From contig JAMYHX010000024.1 of NCBI GenBank assembly GCA_025529335.1, forward strand, positions 62,001 through 126,000: a stretch of 64,000 nt of DNA. The letters run 5' to 3'. Shown here piece after piece: positions 1 to 11,086 of this stretch. The stretch's first letter is position 1. Every line of letters starts with the position of its first letter. This DNA is from Rhizopus sp. PT2906 (Eukaryota > Mucoromycota > Mucoromycetes > Mucorales > Rhizopodaceae). The notes beneath the pieces are model-generated. The model saw only the letters and a list, made by a program, of their open reading frames with translations. It had not been told where the DNA came from and did not search any database. Position numbers and translations under genes: made by a program.

Positions 1-96
1 ATAGTACAGTTGTTGATAGAGCGCTTTGCAAACAATAGGAAGCGAAGGGTTGGAAGACTGTATGAAGATGGTGGAAATGATTTCATAGGGTAGCAT
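1..96 (-). CDS. F-box-like protein, N-terminal fragment (cut by window edge)
   Basis: An open minus-strand frame begins at an ATG (94-96) and runs off the left edge after 32 codons. The peptide begins MLPYEIISTIF and continues with an NPSLPIVCKALY segment. This is the LPxEI...IF...NPxLPxVCxxLY pattern of F-box-like N-termini that often precede ankyrin repeats in fungi. It is head-to-head with EMG1, sharing about 235 bp of upstream DNA. The domain call is inferred from a short pattern; the rest of the gene lies outside the window. Confidence 0.5.
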   Translation of the reverse strand, partial: MLPYEIISTIFIQSSNPSLPIVCKALYQQLYY

Positions 97-279
97 CGTC
101 AGTCCACATGGTCTTTTTCGTTTCTTGGCTACAGTTTTTTCTTTATCATCGTCAGCACCTGAATGTCTTTTCTTTGACATGTTTTAAAAAGAAAAAGGGA
201 AACTTTGCAACTATAGATTATGCCCTAGCTGAGACTGCTTTTCTGTGTGGCTTGATTTTGCTTATCATAGGGGGGAAAT

Positions 280-284
280 GCTTT

Positions 285-315
<31 letters not shown>
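280..315 (+). repeat. Long T-tract in EMG1 5' flank
   Basis: About 28 consecutive T residues end at 315, only 16 bases before the EMG1 ATG, so the tract lies in the promoter or 5' UTR. Similar tracts occur upstream of several genes here, such as the A-runs at 19250-19278 and 50240-50269. It may act as a nucleosome-excluding element; the exact length is prone to sequencing error. Confidence 0.7.
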
Positions 316-331
316 GTTATTGATCATCAAT

Positions 332-1211
332 ATGGCAGCGGAAAAACGTCAACAAGAATCTACAGAATCTGAAGCAAAGCGTATTCGTGTGGGAACAGCT
401 CGTAATGTGGATGTACATATGGTCCCTCAGGCACCCAAAATTCCAAAGACATTATTAGAAAAAGAAAATGCACGACGATTAATTGTTATTTTGGAACAAG
501 CAACTCTTGAAACCTTAAAGATTGGCAAGAATAAGGAAGGACATTATCAGTTACTCAATGTCGATGATCACCTTCACATCCTTAAAAAGAATAACAGAGA
601 AACATATGAAGCTCGTCCTGATATTACACATCAAGTAAGAGAGATCTATATTGCAACCCAAGTCATAATCTAATTCTTTATAGTGTCTTTTGACTCTCTT
701 GGATAGTCCTTTAAATAAAGCAGGTCTATTACAAGTGTACATCCATACCCAAAAAAATGTTCTTATTGAAGTCAACCCACATATCAGAATTCCAAGAACA
801 TTCAAGCGTTTTGCTGGTTTGATGGTCCAGTTGCTTCATAAACTTAGTATTCGTGCGGTCAATGGCAATGAAAAACTGTTGCGAGTGATTGAAAATCCTG
901 TGGAGAAATACTTACCAACAAACAGCTATAAAATAGGTAAACAGAAAAAGAGGGAGATATGTTGAATTCACTAACCTTTATATAAAGCCTTGTCATGGGA
1001 TGCACCAACAGTACGCTTATCAGAATATTTACCTACAATTCCTCAAGATAAGAATATAGTTGTCGCGATAGGTTCTATGGCTCATGGTAACGATGACTTT
1101 GCCGATGCTTATGTGGATGAAAAGATTAGTATATCAGATTATTCATTATCTGCATCTGTCGCATGTGGAAAAGTAACGAATGCTTTGGAGGAAATATGGG
1201 GAATTTTGTAA
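332..1211 (+). CDS. EMG1: rRNA pseudouridine N1-methyltransferase Nep1/Emg1
   Basis: Exons 332-634, 684-936 and 988-1211 give 259 residues. The protein matches Nep1/Emg1, the SPOUT-class methyltransferase that methylates the hypermodified pseudouridine of 18S rRNA and is needed for 40S biogenesis in the nucleolus. Recognisable segments are ARRLIVILEQATLE near the N-terminus, RPDITHQ joined across intron 1 to CLLTLLDSPLNKAG, the VNPHIRIPRTFKRFAGLM block, and a C-terminal DYSLSASVACGKVTNALEE block. The length is typical of the family. The ATG at 332 is chosen because the frame upstream is only a phenylalanine-coding T-tract. Introns are 49 and 51 bp. Confidence 0.96.
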
Positions 1212-1282
1212 ATATTGTATTAGAAATAAAGACAAACAGAAAGAAAGAAAGATGTAAAGCCAAGAGTTAAATCATATGGATG

Positions 1283-4200
1283 CTAATGAAAGAGCTTTTT
1301 TGCTTGTTCTTCTGCTTGAGACTTATCGACTTGTGAATCCCAGTGGTTATCCAGCCACTTGTGCCATTGATTGTCCTTTTCTGAGTTGAGGGCTCGTCTT
1401 TGGGAAATGGAAGAATGACGAACAAAGACGTCTTCGGTGCCAATGATATAAAACATATGGTATGTATCCCTACATATCTTGTACTGTAAGCCAGAATGGA
1501 CAGTGACATCCTTTGGTAAATGTTCCTTTTTTCTCAAATTTCTATCAAATGAGGTTCAGCATAAAGATCATCCAACTGTCTAATAATACACATACCTCTT
1601 TAAAAACCTAGGTGTTAGCAATGATTGATCTATACCCTTTGTCTCCTTTGACCAATCAATATAATTTGCTACATATTCATCATAGGTTGTCTCCTTAATT
1701 TGGGATCGTTTTGCTTGTTTATTACTATCCAGTAACTGAATGGATAGTATTCTACTTTGCAGTTTCTAATGCATAAACAGTCAAACACTGATTTACTACC
1801 TCCAAGATAACTTACAAAAGCAATATGATATACATTGTCTGTAGATTCAAGCATACTCATGATCTTTGTTCTATACGTCATAATATCTGCTTGGTTCATC
1901 TTTTCTGCTCTATTTTCAGTTCTGAATATTTCAAACAATTCTTGTGAATGGGTATCTGTGATAATGATATGAATCTATTCTATAATGTCAGTGTCTGTTA
2001 TCATACAGAAGCTCATCATCCTTACATGGCGAACAAGTGACAATACAAGTTTATCTATCGTAAAGAGAACATATGCGTCCGCTCCAAATATAAATCGCAC
2101 ACTTTCTTCAAATGTTTGTTGGTCAATATCTCCTTCAAATAGCTTATCAATCAACGAAAGCAAAACATTGTAGTAGCCCTTTTTGGTATCCATCTTTAAG
2201 GCTACATATGACTAAGTACACGGATTGTAATAAATAAATAATATGTACCTTTAAAGCGTCTAGGCGTGATTCCTAAATCAAGTGCATCTTTACAAGCCTT
2301 TTTAGACTTTTCTGGGTTCTTCTTGTACTCCAAATCCAGTTTTTTCATCTTGTATAAACGATCATACAAGACTTGATACAGACGAAAGAAACAGTAATAG
2401 CCATTGTCGGCAAAGAAATTATACGTCTTTTGGTTTTCTGGGTCAATCGAAGGTTCCTTTCTCACTTCTTCTTTTGGCTGCTCTTCTTCTTCCTCTTCTT
2501 GGTCTTCGTCAGTGTCCTCTTGCTGTAAGTGCTGCTGTTGTTGCTCTTGCTCTTCAGGTGAACTCTCTTGTTTTATCTGTTCCTGTTCATCTTCGTCGTA
2601 TGAATCTTCTTCATCTGAAGAAGACTGCATCTTGCTTGTGTTTCGCATAAGCACGTTCTTTAACAAACCATCATCCCTCTCATTCCTATTTCTTCTTGTC
2701 GATCTTTTACTTGAATTGTCAGAAGCCTTTTTTCCTTGGTTTGCTAGCACAGAATCCAAGGAATGCACAGATGATTTATCATCAAACTCATCATCATCTA
2801 CTTCTTCCATCTTTATATCCTCGATTGTCGTCGTTGAGGGTTCAACATCTTGAACGTCAAACATCATTGGAATGATCATATTCATAAATCTGCGCATAGA
2901 ATCACAATCATCTAGGTTATACACAGGTTGACGATCAAGAAAGAAATAGACAAGTCTTGAAACGTCCTTGAAGACACCAATATCTTGGAACCCAAATGAA
3001 AATTGTTTGGTGGCTTCTGCCTCAGCTACCAAAGCACGAGTCGTCAATGTCTTTCGATCAGTCATCTTGAAAGTGATGCCTTGGTGATCCAAGGATTTCC
3101 AGTAGTTTTTCGCTTCTACTTCTCTCCATATCTTATTCCATTCTCTCTGTGCACGCTTCCACTCATCGTCCTTTTGTTTTAGACGTTTTAGTACAACTGG
3201 CACTGCCTGCGAAGGATTGTTGTATAATAAATTGATGATTTCAAGACCTTTCTGTGGCCCATATATTTTTTTAAGGATGCGACGAAAGACAGCCTTTGAG
3301 TTGATGCCAAAATCAGAAGATAACTTAAAGTTGGCCTTTTCCTCTGGTCCCATCATGCTAATCTTTTTGGCAAGTGGTTCGAGTAAAGCGATGGTAGCCA
3401 AATTTGCTTCAATATTTAAATCATAATCGTATCTAAAAAGATAGCGGTTAAACTCTTTGTGGATATGCACATTCAACCCTTTCTTTACCTTTCTTCCTCA
3501 ACACGGTGTAAGGCTTCTTCATACTGATTCTTTTTGGATGCAACCGAATTCGTATCCTCACTTGCCCATGTTGGGTGAGATAAGTAGGTATCGTTCAACA
3601 CATCCCAGCATAAAGCATCCCTTCCTGAGCAAATGTTATTTTGCCATTGCTTGGGAACATAGCGATAACTAGGACCACAGTTTACTGCATCATTTTTATC
3701 ATCTTCTTTCACAACCATCTTGGGTTTTGAAACAGGTATGTTTTCAATGACTTCATCATTGCCGTTATAACCCACCAAAACTTTAAACCAGTCAAACAGT
3801 TCCTTATTACCACCAATAAAGCTTTCGACGCGACTGACGAGGACGTTTTGATCGACAAGCTGTTGGCTAAACAAGTTGAGTACTTTTAAAAATGCGTTAT
3901 AGGTTGCCTTATTGCCAATGTATGTCTTGACTTTATCAAAAAATTCAGCTTCCTCTGCGGAGAAAGTAGGTCTGGCATAATCGGCATCATCGCTAGGAGC
4001 CGACGTTTGTGAACGAACATCAGAGGTTTCAATTTCATCATTACGATGATGATGCTTTGATCTCTATTTCATACAAAAACATTATATCTCTCTTCTTTTT
4101 ACATGTATGTCCAATATTACCTTTGATATGTTTAAAGAAGGGATGGCGCCTAGACGTTTTTTACTTTGTTTAGGCTCAGGTAGAAATTGTTTAAATTCAT

Positions 4201-4971
4201 CAAGCAACTCCACTGATCCATGAAATAGCACTTTGATTTCTTCGTAAATCTAAAATACACATATGATCCGTTAGTCTACTCCCTATGTCCTATCCTTTTT
4301 TTTTAAAAAAAAAAGTACCTTTTGTATAGGCCTTTCACCTTTTTGATATGTTTGAAGTATTTCCAGAAACTTTTTATAAACATCAGGCTGACTAGAAAAG
4401 TGATTTTTAATCTTGTGAACATAGGCTATTGCATGATTGAACTCCAAGGGCCCTGTATCCTTTTGTTCGGTTGTATCTTGTCTTAAATTGAGTGGTTCTG
4501 AATCTGAAATGGTTGTTGTGCCTGAAGGTGTTGTTACTTTTATCATATTTCTTTCTTGTTCGTCTATACTGCATTCAATAGAATAACCAGGTGGAAGAAA
4601 TGTATTGAAGCCTGATATTAGGCTTGGATGACCTCGAAACAGGCTAGATACGCGTTCAATCACGCCTGGTGTATCAATTCTATATAAAATTCGTTAAAGA
4701 TCTCTAGGTTTTTTTTTAACAAGATGAACTCACAATTGACTCTTGAAATCTTTCATAATGTCCAAGAAACGACCATATGTATCAGGTTGGTTTGCGAATT
4801 TTGTCTTTACTTGGTCAAGATAGGTAAGGGCATCTTTTACATTAAGAGGCCGAAATTCATCTTTTTGTGGTGCTGTTGTTGTTGTTGTCGTGTGGCTATG
4901 TATAAAAAATGACTGTAAATATCAAAAGAGGGGCTTTTAATAAAAGCTTCAACTTGCCTTGTTCCCAGCAT
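1283..4971 (-). CDS. SIN3: Sin3 histone-deacetylase co-repressor scaffold
   Basis: Ten exons: 4971-4958, 4895-4734, 4679-4319, 4249-4121, 4063-3489, 3432-2249, 2201-2026, 1974-1816, 1765-1596, 1541-1283 (1062 aa, phase-consistent). Sin3 is the nuclear scaffold of the Rpd3-type HDAC complex. PAH1 starts near residue 15 (RPLNVKDALTYLDQVKTKF), PAH2 near 140 (HAIAYVHKIKNHFSSQPDVY) and PAH3 near 262. The HDAC-interaction region (YEEALHRVEEER then IALLEPLAKKI) follows at about 380-430. An acidic, Gln-rich linker (about 620-740) and the Sin3 C-terminal domain (KGYYNVLLSLIDKLFEGDID) complete it. Intron 1 (4896-4957) uses a GC donor in an AG|GCAAGT context; no GT donor there fits the phase. The start is uncertain: an upstream in-frame ATG at 5050-5052 overlaps a GTATGT donor-like site, so a 5' UTR intron is also possible. 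Confidence 0.93.
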
Positions 4972-5283
4972 TGCTTTAATGGTTTGAAATAAATAAAATA
5001 AAATATAAAAAAAAAAAAGAGGGAGTTTATCATGTAAAAGGGTTTCAGACATACTTGGGCGCACGCGCACTCAATGTGACTTTGATGGACCCAATTTCTC
5101 TGTCCCGAGCAAAGGCACACACGATTAAGAAGAATGATTTTATTTGATAATAATTTTTAATGGCCAATGAGCACATAGCATTTTTATGCTGTACTGCCTG
5201 GGTCAGATCGTAGTGAAAAGGAATGAAAACCCCTTTTGGGATTAAAGAGAAAATGTAAAAGTATTATGTATTAGAGATGATAG
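4972..5283. other. SIN3 5' flank
   Basis: This is the upstream region of SIN3. It may contain a 5' UTR exon ending at a GTATGT donor (about 5050) and an intron ending just before the proposed ATG at 4971. I see no other coding signal. Confidence 0.4.
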
Positions 5284-5549
5284 TTAACTATCTGAAAATT
5301 TTTGCTGAATGTAACGAAGATGTTTGACAGAGGGTTCACCAAGATGGTTTGAAGCTTCAGGGAACTGAGCGTGAGCTAAGTAGTCCATTTCGAGTAATAT
5401 TGCACATATGGAAGGCCAACGAATGAGCCAGGCATCGACTGATTTCCTTGCTTTCTTGGTAAGGAGTGTTGGTAATGAGAGACTCAAAAGATAGAAAAGC
5501 GGGTCATCAATAGATTTGGGCATCTGAAGGCAGTTGTGCATATCTAAAC
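5284..5549 (-). pseudogene. Orphan 3'-terminal exon of an unrecognised gene
   Basis: On the minus strand a TTGTTTAG acceptor (about 5541-5549) opens a frame of about 85 residues. It includes SIDDPLFYLLSLSLPTLLTK and ends LRYIQQKFSDS followed by a stop. It looks like a last exon, but the sequence beyond it (5550 onward) is a different decayed plus-strand gene, so no upstream exons remain. It is probably a gene truncated by insertion or rearrangement. I do not recognise the family; an intact short gene cannot be excluded. Confidence 0.35.
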
Positions 5550-5565
5550 AAGAAAAACTATTGAC

Positions 5566-7128
5566 ATGAAAAAAGTTCACTTGAATGAAAGGGATAGGCT
5601 TGGGGTTTACATATTTCTTCTTATTTACCCAAACGAAAAGATATATCTGGGAGTTATTGATTACTCATTGTCCATTTCAAATCAACTATTCAAAAACGAT
5701 TTGAAAGAATATTGGAATAAAGCCTTCAAAGATGTTGCTGAACATAACAATATACAAGTAAAGTTAACAGTTAATAAGCAAAAAATCTACTGATATTGAT
5801 TGTGAAATTAGATTGTTGATAAACAACTAATTTGGAGTATGATCCAAAAAAGATATATACGATATCTATTAAACAAGGTCAACGGCAACAGCAGTGATAA
5901 TGAAGTGGAATCCATAAATTATAGTGAATCTATTGAAAGCACTCCAACAAAATCAATCAGCCTTAGAAGGCTTGACTCCATCGCCTGGCAAGAATTTGAA
6001 TATGTATACAAGCAAATGGTCGATCAGAAAAAGCATCCTGTACCTGATAGTACTGAGAAACTAGAGGACATTGTATACAAAATTGGGCTGACATACACGA
6101 AGAAAATAATTTTGAATAATTTGAACAGCTAAAAGATACTTATGATTTAATACATTTCATATAGCCTCGCCCACTCATTGACTTTGACGATCTGAAATAC
6201 AGGCAATTCATTAGTCTTGACCAACTTATGAAATTATTAGATGAGAATTTGAAATCAAACCAACAACCAGTGTGATATTACAAAAGGCAATCGATGGTGT
6301 TAAGCACAAAGTAAGTGTGGTTTAACTTACAAGTAATACTGAAACATCCTAAACTTCTATAGACTTTTGATAATGCTTTACAGTTCACCGAGAAATAGCT
6401 CTTGGATTTGACGTATAAAGATGAATAATATCCATTCTATTTAGTATTAATACATGCATGCAATAACTTTGAACTGGGTGTTTACCATGATCCCACGTTA
6501 TCTGAAACTGATATCATGACAAAACTGTGGGCTTATGTGCTCGACTTGCAATTTGATTTCGATGAAAGTTTCAAATGCTAAAGGTACGAATTATTATAAA
6601 TATAATGCCTAGAGTTGAACCTAATATTACTATAAGGTCTGTCACACCTTGATTAAATGTGGTCAATGCAGTTTAAAATTATCTCAGCTTCTTTATATAT
6701 GATTGTAGATTGTGCTATCATCTCTTTTCTCTTCACTTTTATTCAGAATAAAGATACACACAGTCTTATCGTACTTTCTACTTTGTTAAAATCTATTACA
6801 AAACTCAAATACAACAGGTATAATGCATATCGATAGATTTGTTGTTACTAGAAGTTTCCGATCCTATGTGGAAAGAAGACTACACCCACTTTCTCAGGGA
6901 TAGATTGAAAATCGAAAAAAAATCTAAAGATTTTAAAGAGCATGTTCAGAAAGTCCTTGGTTCTCGCAGAAGCCAGAAACATAAATCTGTTTGGCTTACA
7001 AATATACAGGAATGCCATTCATTTGTATTGTATGTCAATGCTTATACTTAATTTTTATTGCTTTTCCCAAGATGCAGTTTGAAATTCCTGTTGCACCTGT
7101 CACATATGCCTTTGTATTTTATAAATAA
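5566..7128 (+). pseudogene. Decayed multi-exon gene of an unnamed, apparently repeated fungal family
   Basis: Coding-like blocks follow each other on the plus strand but are broken by stops and frame changes. They lie at 5566-5793, 5839-6132 (RLDSIAWQEFEYVYKQMVD), about 6163-6275 (PRPLIDFDDLKYRQFISLDQ), about 6445-6580 (SETDIMTKLWAYVLDLQFD), 6839-7051 (LLLEVSDPMWKEDYTHFLRD) and about 7070-7128 (KMQFEIPVAPVTYAFVFYK). The stop after ENNFE near 6133 is followed by continued coding in the same frame. The layout resembles degenerate lineage-specific genes of Mucorales, but this is from memory of the pattern only; no function is assigned. A second likely relic lies at 62028-62250. Confidence 0.45.
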
Positions 7129-7741
7129 AATATCTTTGTACTATTTCATTTTTCTGGGTCTTTTAACGCTGCCAAGCTCATTTTTCTCTGTGAAGTAACC
7201 AGCTGAAAATAAAAGGGCGGGAGACCATCCCATTTTTACCCTCCACTCCGGTACTTTCATATTCAGTTAATTGCTTTCTTCTATTTTGAAAGTGTAATGA
7301 AGACTTGTAATGAGCTTGATTTTTAGTAAATACGTCAATAATTCTCACTGGTGATGACATATATTTACATGCCTATACTAAAAATGATAATAATGATCAT
7401 GATATTCTTTGCGGTTTTGGGTAGTTGCTAAAAAAAGAACAGTTCCCCCACTCCATCTCTTCTCCCTCTCTTTATACACATGTGGATTATGCATCCTTCT
7501 TTTCCCTACTTTTTTTTTTTAGGAATCATTGAATATGTTAAGTTTATTGTATTCAAATGAACAATGGAAGGATTCCCTTTGTTATTGAAAGTAACAAGAT
7601 GATGATGATGATCATAATTGGTCGAAATGAGTTTCCTTTTTAGTCAAAGTTAAAAAGCAGAGGCCTTGCACTATTTTTCCATATTTTTTCACTCCTTTTC
7701 TCCTTTTTACACTTTTTATTCTTTATTCAAGCATACACTAC
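7129..7741. other. Promoter-side spacer of the LRR gene
   Basis: AT-rich sequence with pyrimidine-rich runs (CTCTTCTCCC, CTTTTCTCC) near 7450-7720, typical of the promoter and 5' UTR of genes in this window. A 60-codon minus-strand frame at 7178-7360 has no recognisable similarity and is not called. Confidence 0.4.
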
Positions 7742-9638
7742 ATGGGACAACACACAAGTAGAGAACATGCACCACTCACATTTGGATATATCAATGATCC
7801 TTCAAGGTTGAATAAACAAAAAGAAAGCATCAGTGAAGAGGGGACAAGTGAAGAACAAAAGGATCCTGTGTTAACAAATCCACACCTATATCGATTACAA
7901 GCTATTTGTGACCAATGTCATCAGGAAAAAAATAAGGAACAAATGATTGTATCAGTTCTTGGAGAACCGTGTTCTACATGTCAGGGCCAAAAGAGGTTAT
8001 CACTGGTTAGAAGAGATTTAGCAGAGGATTTGGAATATATAGATCAGACGTATTATCCCGATTTGGTTCACTATAATAGCACTATAAATGATCCTATGGA
8101 AACAGAACTATTAGAACTAGATGATGAACCAAACAGACAATGGTCTCGACTTACCATTGGTGATGTGACTCCAACCAGAAGAAGACAGAGAAGGCTAACG
8201 GGCCCATCGATGTCGGTTGATTTGTCTGGTAGGTGCCTAGTTAAGCTTAGTCCGACCATTGGCTACCTTGATAACTTAACAAAGCTAAATTTGTAAGTGT
8301 ATATAAATAATATTAATGAACAAATACTAAATTGAATGTAGGTCAAATAATCAAATGACTGAGTTACCAAAAGAAGTGGGCTACTTGAAGAATCTGACTG
8401 TGTTGAATATATCAGAAAACAAACTAGTAGAACTACCAGACACAATTGCTTTTCTATCCAAACTAAAGGCTCTCAACGTTAGCCATAACCAACTAAGTAC
8501 ATTACCTCCTTCTATAGGACAACTACGTAAACTGGTCATCATCATAGCCAACAATAACCAACTGGCCCATTTACCAAAAGAAATATCTGAACTATCGAAA
8601 CTTGTATCTCTCAATTTATCTTTCAACCCTTTAAAATCTCTGCCGGCAGAAATAGCAACTTTAACAACACTTCGAAAGTTATTAACAGAGGAATGCCCCT
8701 TTGAGGATGAATACACCTATGATTTGCCTCATGATCCTCCTTCTTTACTAGAAACATGCGCTAGGATCGCTGTTAAACATGAAATAGATATCCCCAATCA
8801 CCTTGCTTCTCACATCAAAGACTACTTGGCTCGGGCCAGCAAATGTTCGTATTGCCATGGTCCTTATTTTGATAATTATATTACACGATTCAGATTTATA
8901 GAAAGGACAGCAAGACACACGGTCGCATTGGAATACAAACTTTGTTCTGCGCACTGGTCGAATGACAACGATCGACTCCTGGCCATGTTTTCACATTCAT
9001 CTCATAATAGTCGAGACCATGACGTTGATACAGAAGGATTGAATGAAGAAGTTCACATGACTCGACGTAACCGGGCTTACAGTGATAGTAGTAGTCTGAC
9101 AGGATATCTTACACCACCCTTTATATCCACACCAAATTCTGAACAGTCTGTTGATTACTTTTCTCTTCCTTCATCTTCGTTATCCACAACACCCATTTCT
9201 CGGCTGAAGAGCAAGCCAAGTCTCCCAGCATTGCCAGCACAAAAAGAATATCGTAATAGACCTCGTGCTTCATCTAGTGCCTCTGTAACAAAGCGATTCA
9301 CCAATTTCATTCGCTCTAATAGTAGTACATCAATTAAACAAAGAGAGCGAAGCCAGAGTGGATCTTGTTTACAGGAAGGAGGGAGCAGTAGCAGTAGTAC
9401 GAGCAGCAGTAGTAACCCTTCATTGGCTGCATTAGATGATAACAATGAAATACTACCTTTCCATCGTCGTCAACTTCATACCAAGAAAGGCTTAAGGGAA
9501 TGGACAGATAATATACAAATGGCAACAGCTGCTGCTACTTCCACCATTTTATCAGATAATCCCCCTGACGACGATAACGAACAAATAACATCCATTATCA
9601 GAAACAATTCGATCGCAACCATTGTATCAAAAACATAA
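7742..9638 (+). CDS. Leucine-rich-repeat protein with CxxC pairs and possible N-myristoylation
   Basis: Exons 7742-8292 and 8342-9638 give 615 residues. About six LRRs of the short 23-residue type (LPxEIxxLxxLxxLNLSxNxL) span roughly residues 160-300, the kind found in Ras-suppressor/SHOC2-like scaffolds. The N-terminus MGQHTS has Gly2 and Ser6, the classic N-myristoylation context. Two cysteine pairs (C56/C59 and C77/C80) could form a zinc ribbon, and a further CSYCHGPYF follows the LRRs near residue 364. The last third is Ser/Thr/Arg-rich and probably disordered. The 49-bp intron falls inside the first LRR. Inference: a membrane-linked signalling scaffold. The partner is unknown. Confidence 0.85.
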
Positions 9639-9867
9639 GCTGGCTTTTTTATTCATTTATAAAAATGTATGCATCCCCCTTCTTTTTTTTTTTTCTTTTC
9701 TCAATAAATATACTTGAAGTATCGAGCCATAGTTTGGATGCCCTTTAATGATCAATCTTGGTTTTTTACTAAAGACAAAGGGAATAGCTTGTCCCCCTTC
9801 ATCTCCAATGTCAAAACCGTATTAAAAAGAACAAAAAGACAGACATGAATACATGGATCTCTTTTAT

Positions 9868-10801
9868 TTACCCTAATTGTACAATGATCAACGCATCTTC
9901 CTCTGTTCTAAATAATTCAAATAGCCTCTTGTTCATCTGCTTGGGATTAATTGGAATACTGACTTTTCCATTATGTCGAACAAGTCCAAATTTATCGGGT
10001 AATCCATCGATTTCCTTTTATATATTCCATGTTAACAACATTTTCATATTTTCCCTACACACACGGAACTTTATGTTAATAGATAACTTATACCTGTTTA
10101 ATGATTTCCAAGGCTGATTCAATCGATTGATCTTTCAAGTAGACTGAACCAAGTAAGCTATCATCTTTACGTGCAGATAAATAAACCAAGATTTCCTTTT
10201 CGTCCTCATTTTTATCTTCTTTCTTTTCTTCTATTACACAATCGTATCAACAACAGCTTTGAGATATTGTTGAGTAACATACCCGCTATCACGGTTGGTG
10301 TGTTCAACATGTCCTTTGCCTTCTGTTTTCTCACTATATTCTCGACTTTATTTTCCGTAAATTCATCGGGCAATAACCATGTCTTTTCCAAGTCTGGATT
10401 CTTTAAATAAGTTGGAACAATAGGCAGTTCAGGTTCAGGTCCAACGTTTGTTTGAGCTTGGTCTCCCATAGCCTCTTTCAAGAGTGCCACGCACGCTTCA
10501 TGTTTAACTGCCAAATCTAGAGCAGTTTGTCCCTTATGTGTCTTTAATAGTGGATCAGCTCCACTTTTGAGTAAGGCAGTGATGACATGTTCATGACCAC
10601 GGTGAGCTGCCCAATGTAACGCTGTCCTATGATAATAAGGTTCAGAATAGCTAGCTTCTTTTTTTTTTTTTCCGAATACCATCCGTTCATTTTATTCTGA
10701 GAGTTCAAGTTAACACCTGCATGAGCAAAGTGAAGTACTGCTTTAATATTTCCACAAGCAGCTACTTCTCTAAGCGTATCTTCTCTTTCGTCTGTAAACA
10801 T
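9868..10801 (-). CDS. Ankyrin-repeat protein, ANKRD40-like
   Basis: Exons 10801-10680, 10626-10283, 10230-10094 and 10014-9868 give 249 residues. Two to three ankyrin repeats occupy residues 5-105: DTLREVAACGNIKAVLHFA, then VNLNSQNKMNGW joined across intron 1 to TALHWAAHRGHEHV. The C-terminal part (EKEILVYLSARKDDSLLG, then EIDGLPDKFGLVRHNGK) resembles the conserved C-terminal region of animal ANKRD40. That protein also carries its repeats at the extreme N-terminus with SQNxxNGWTxLHWA. The function of the family is poorly known. The start is the ATG at 10799-10801; an in-frame ATG at 10906 would add about 35 low-complexity residues. Tail-to-tail with the LRR gene. Confidence 0.82.
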
Positions 10802-11086
10802 TGGCAAGAAAAAAAAAAGGAATAATTCGATATTTCGGAATTTGTAGTGGCTTGTAGTTCTCTCTCTTTTTTCCACTCTTCCTTGGTGCCTGATATTATC
10901 CATCATGAAACTTGTTATTCGTGTAACTTTTGCTTACATCGCGCCATTCAGGAAAGGAAAGCACTTACGGTTATTTTTTTTTGTATAAATCTTACACCTC
11001 CCCTTTTTCTCCCCTTCTTTTTCCTTTTCCTTTTTCATTATCCCCTTGTTTTCATACTCTTTGTTCATTCCCTTACATAAGCAAAC

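Noticed and set aside
2404..2853. Plus-strand Ser/Cys-rich 149-codon frame
   Set aside because: Shadow of the acidic Gln/Glu-rich linker of SIN3.
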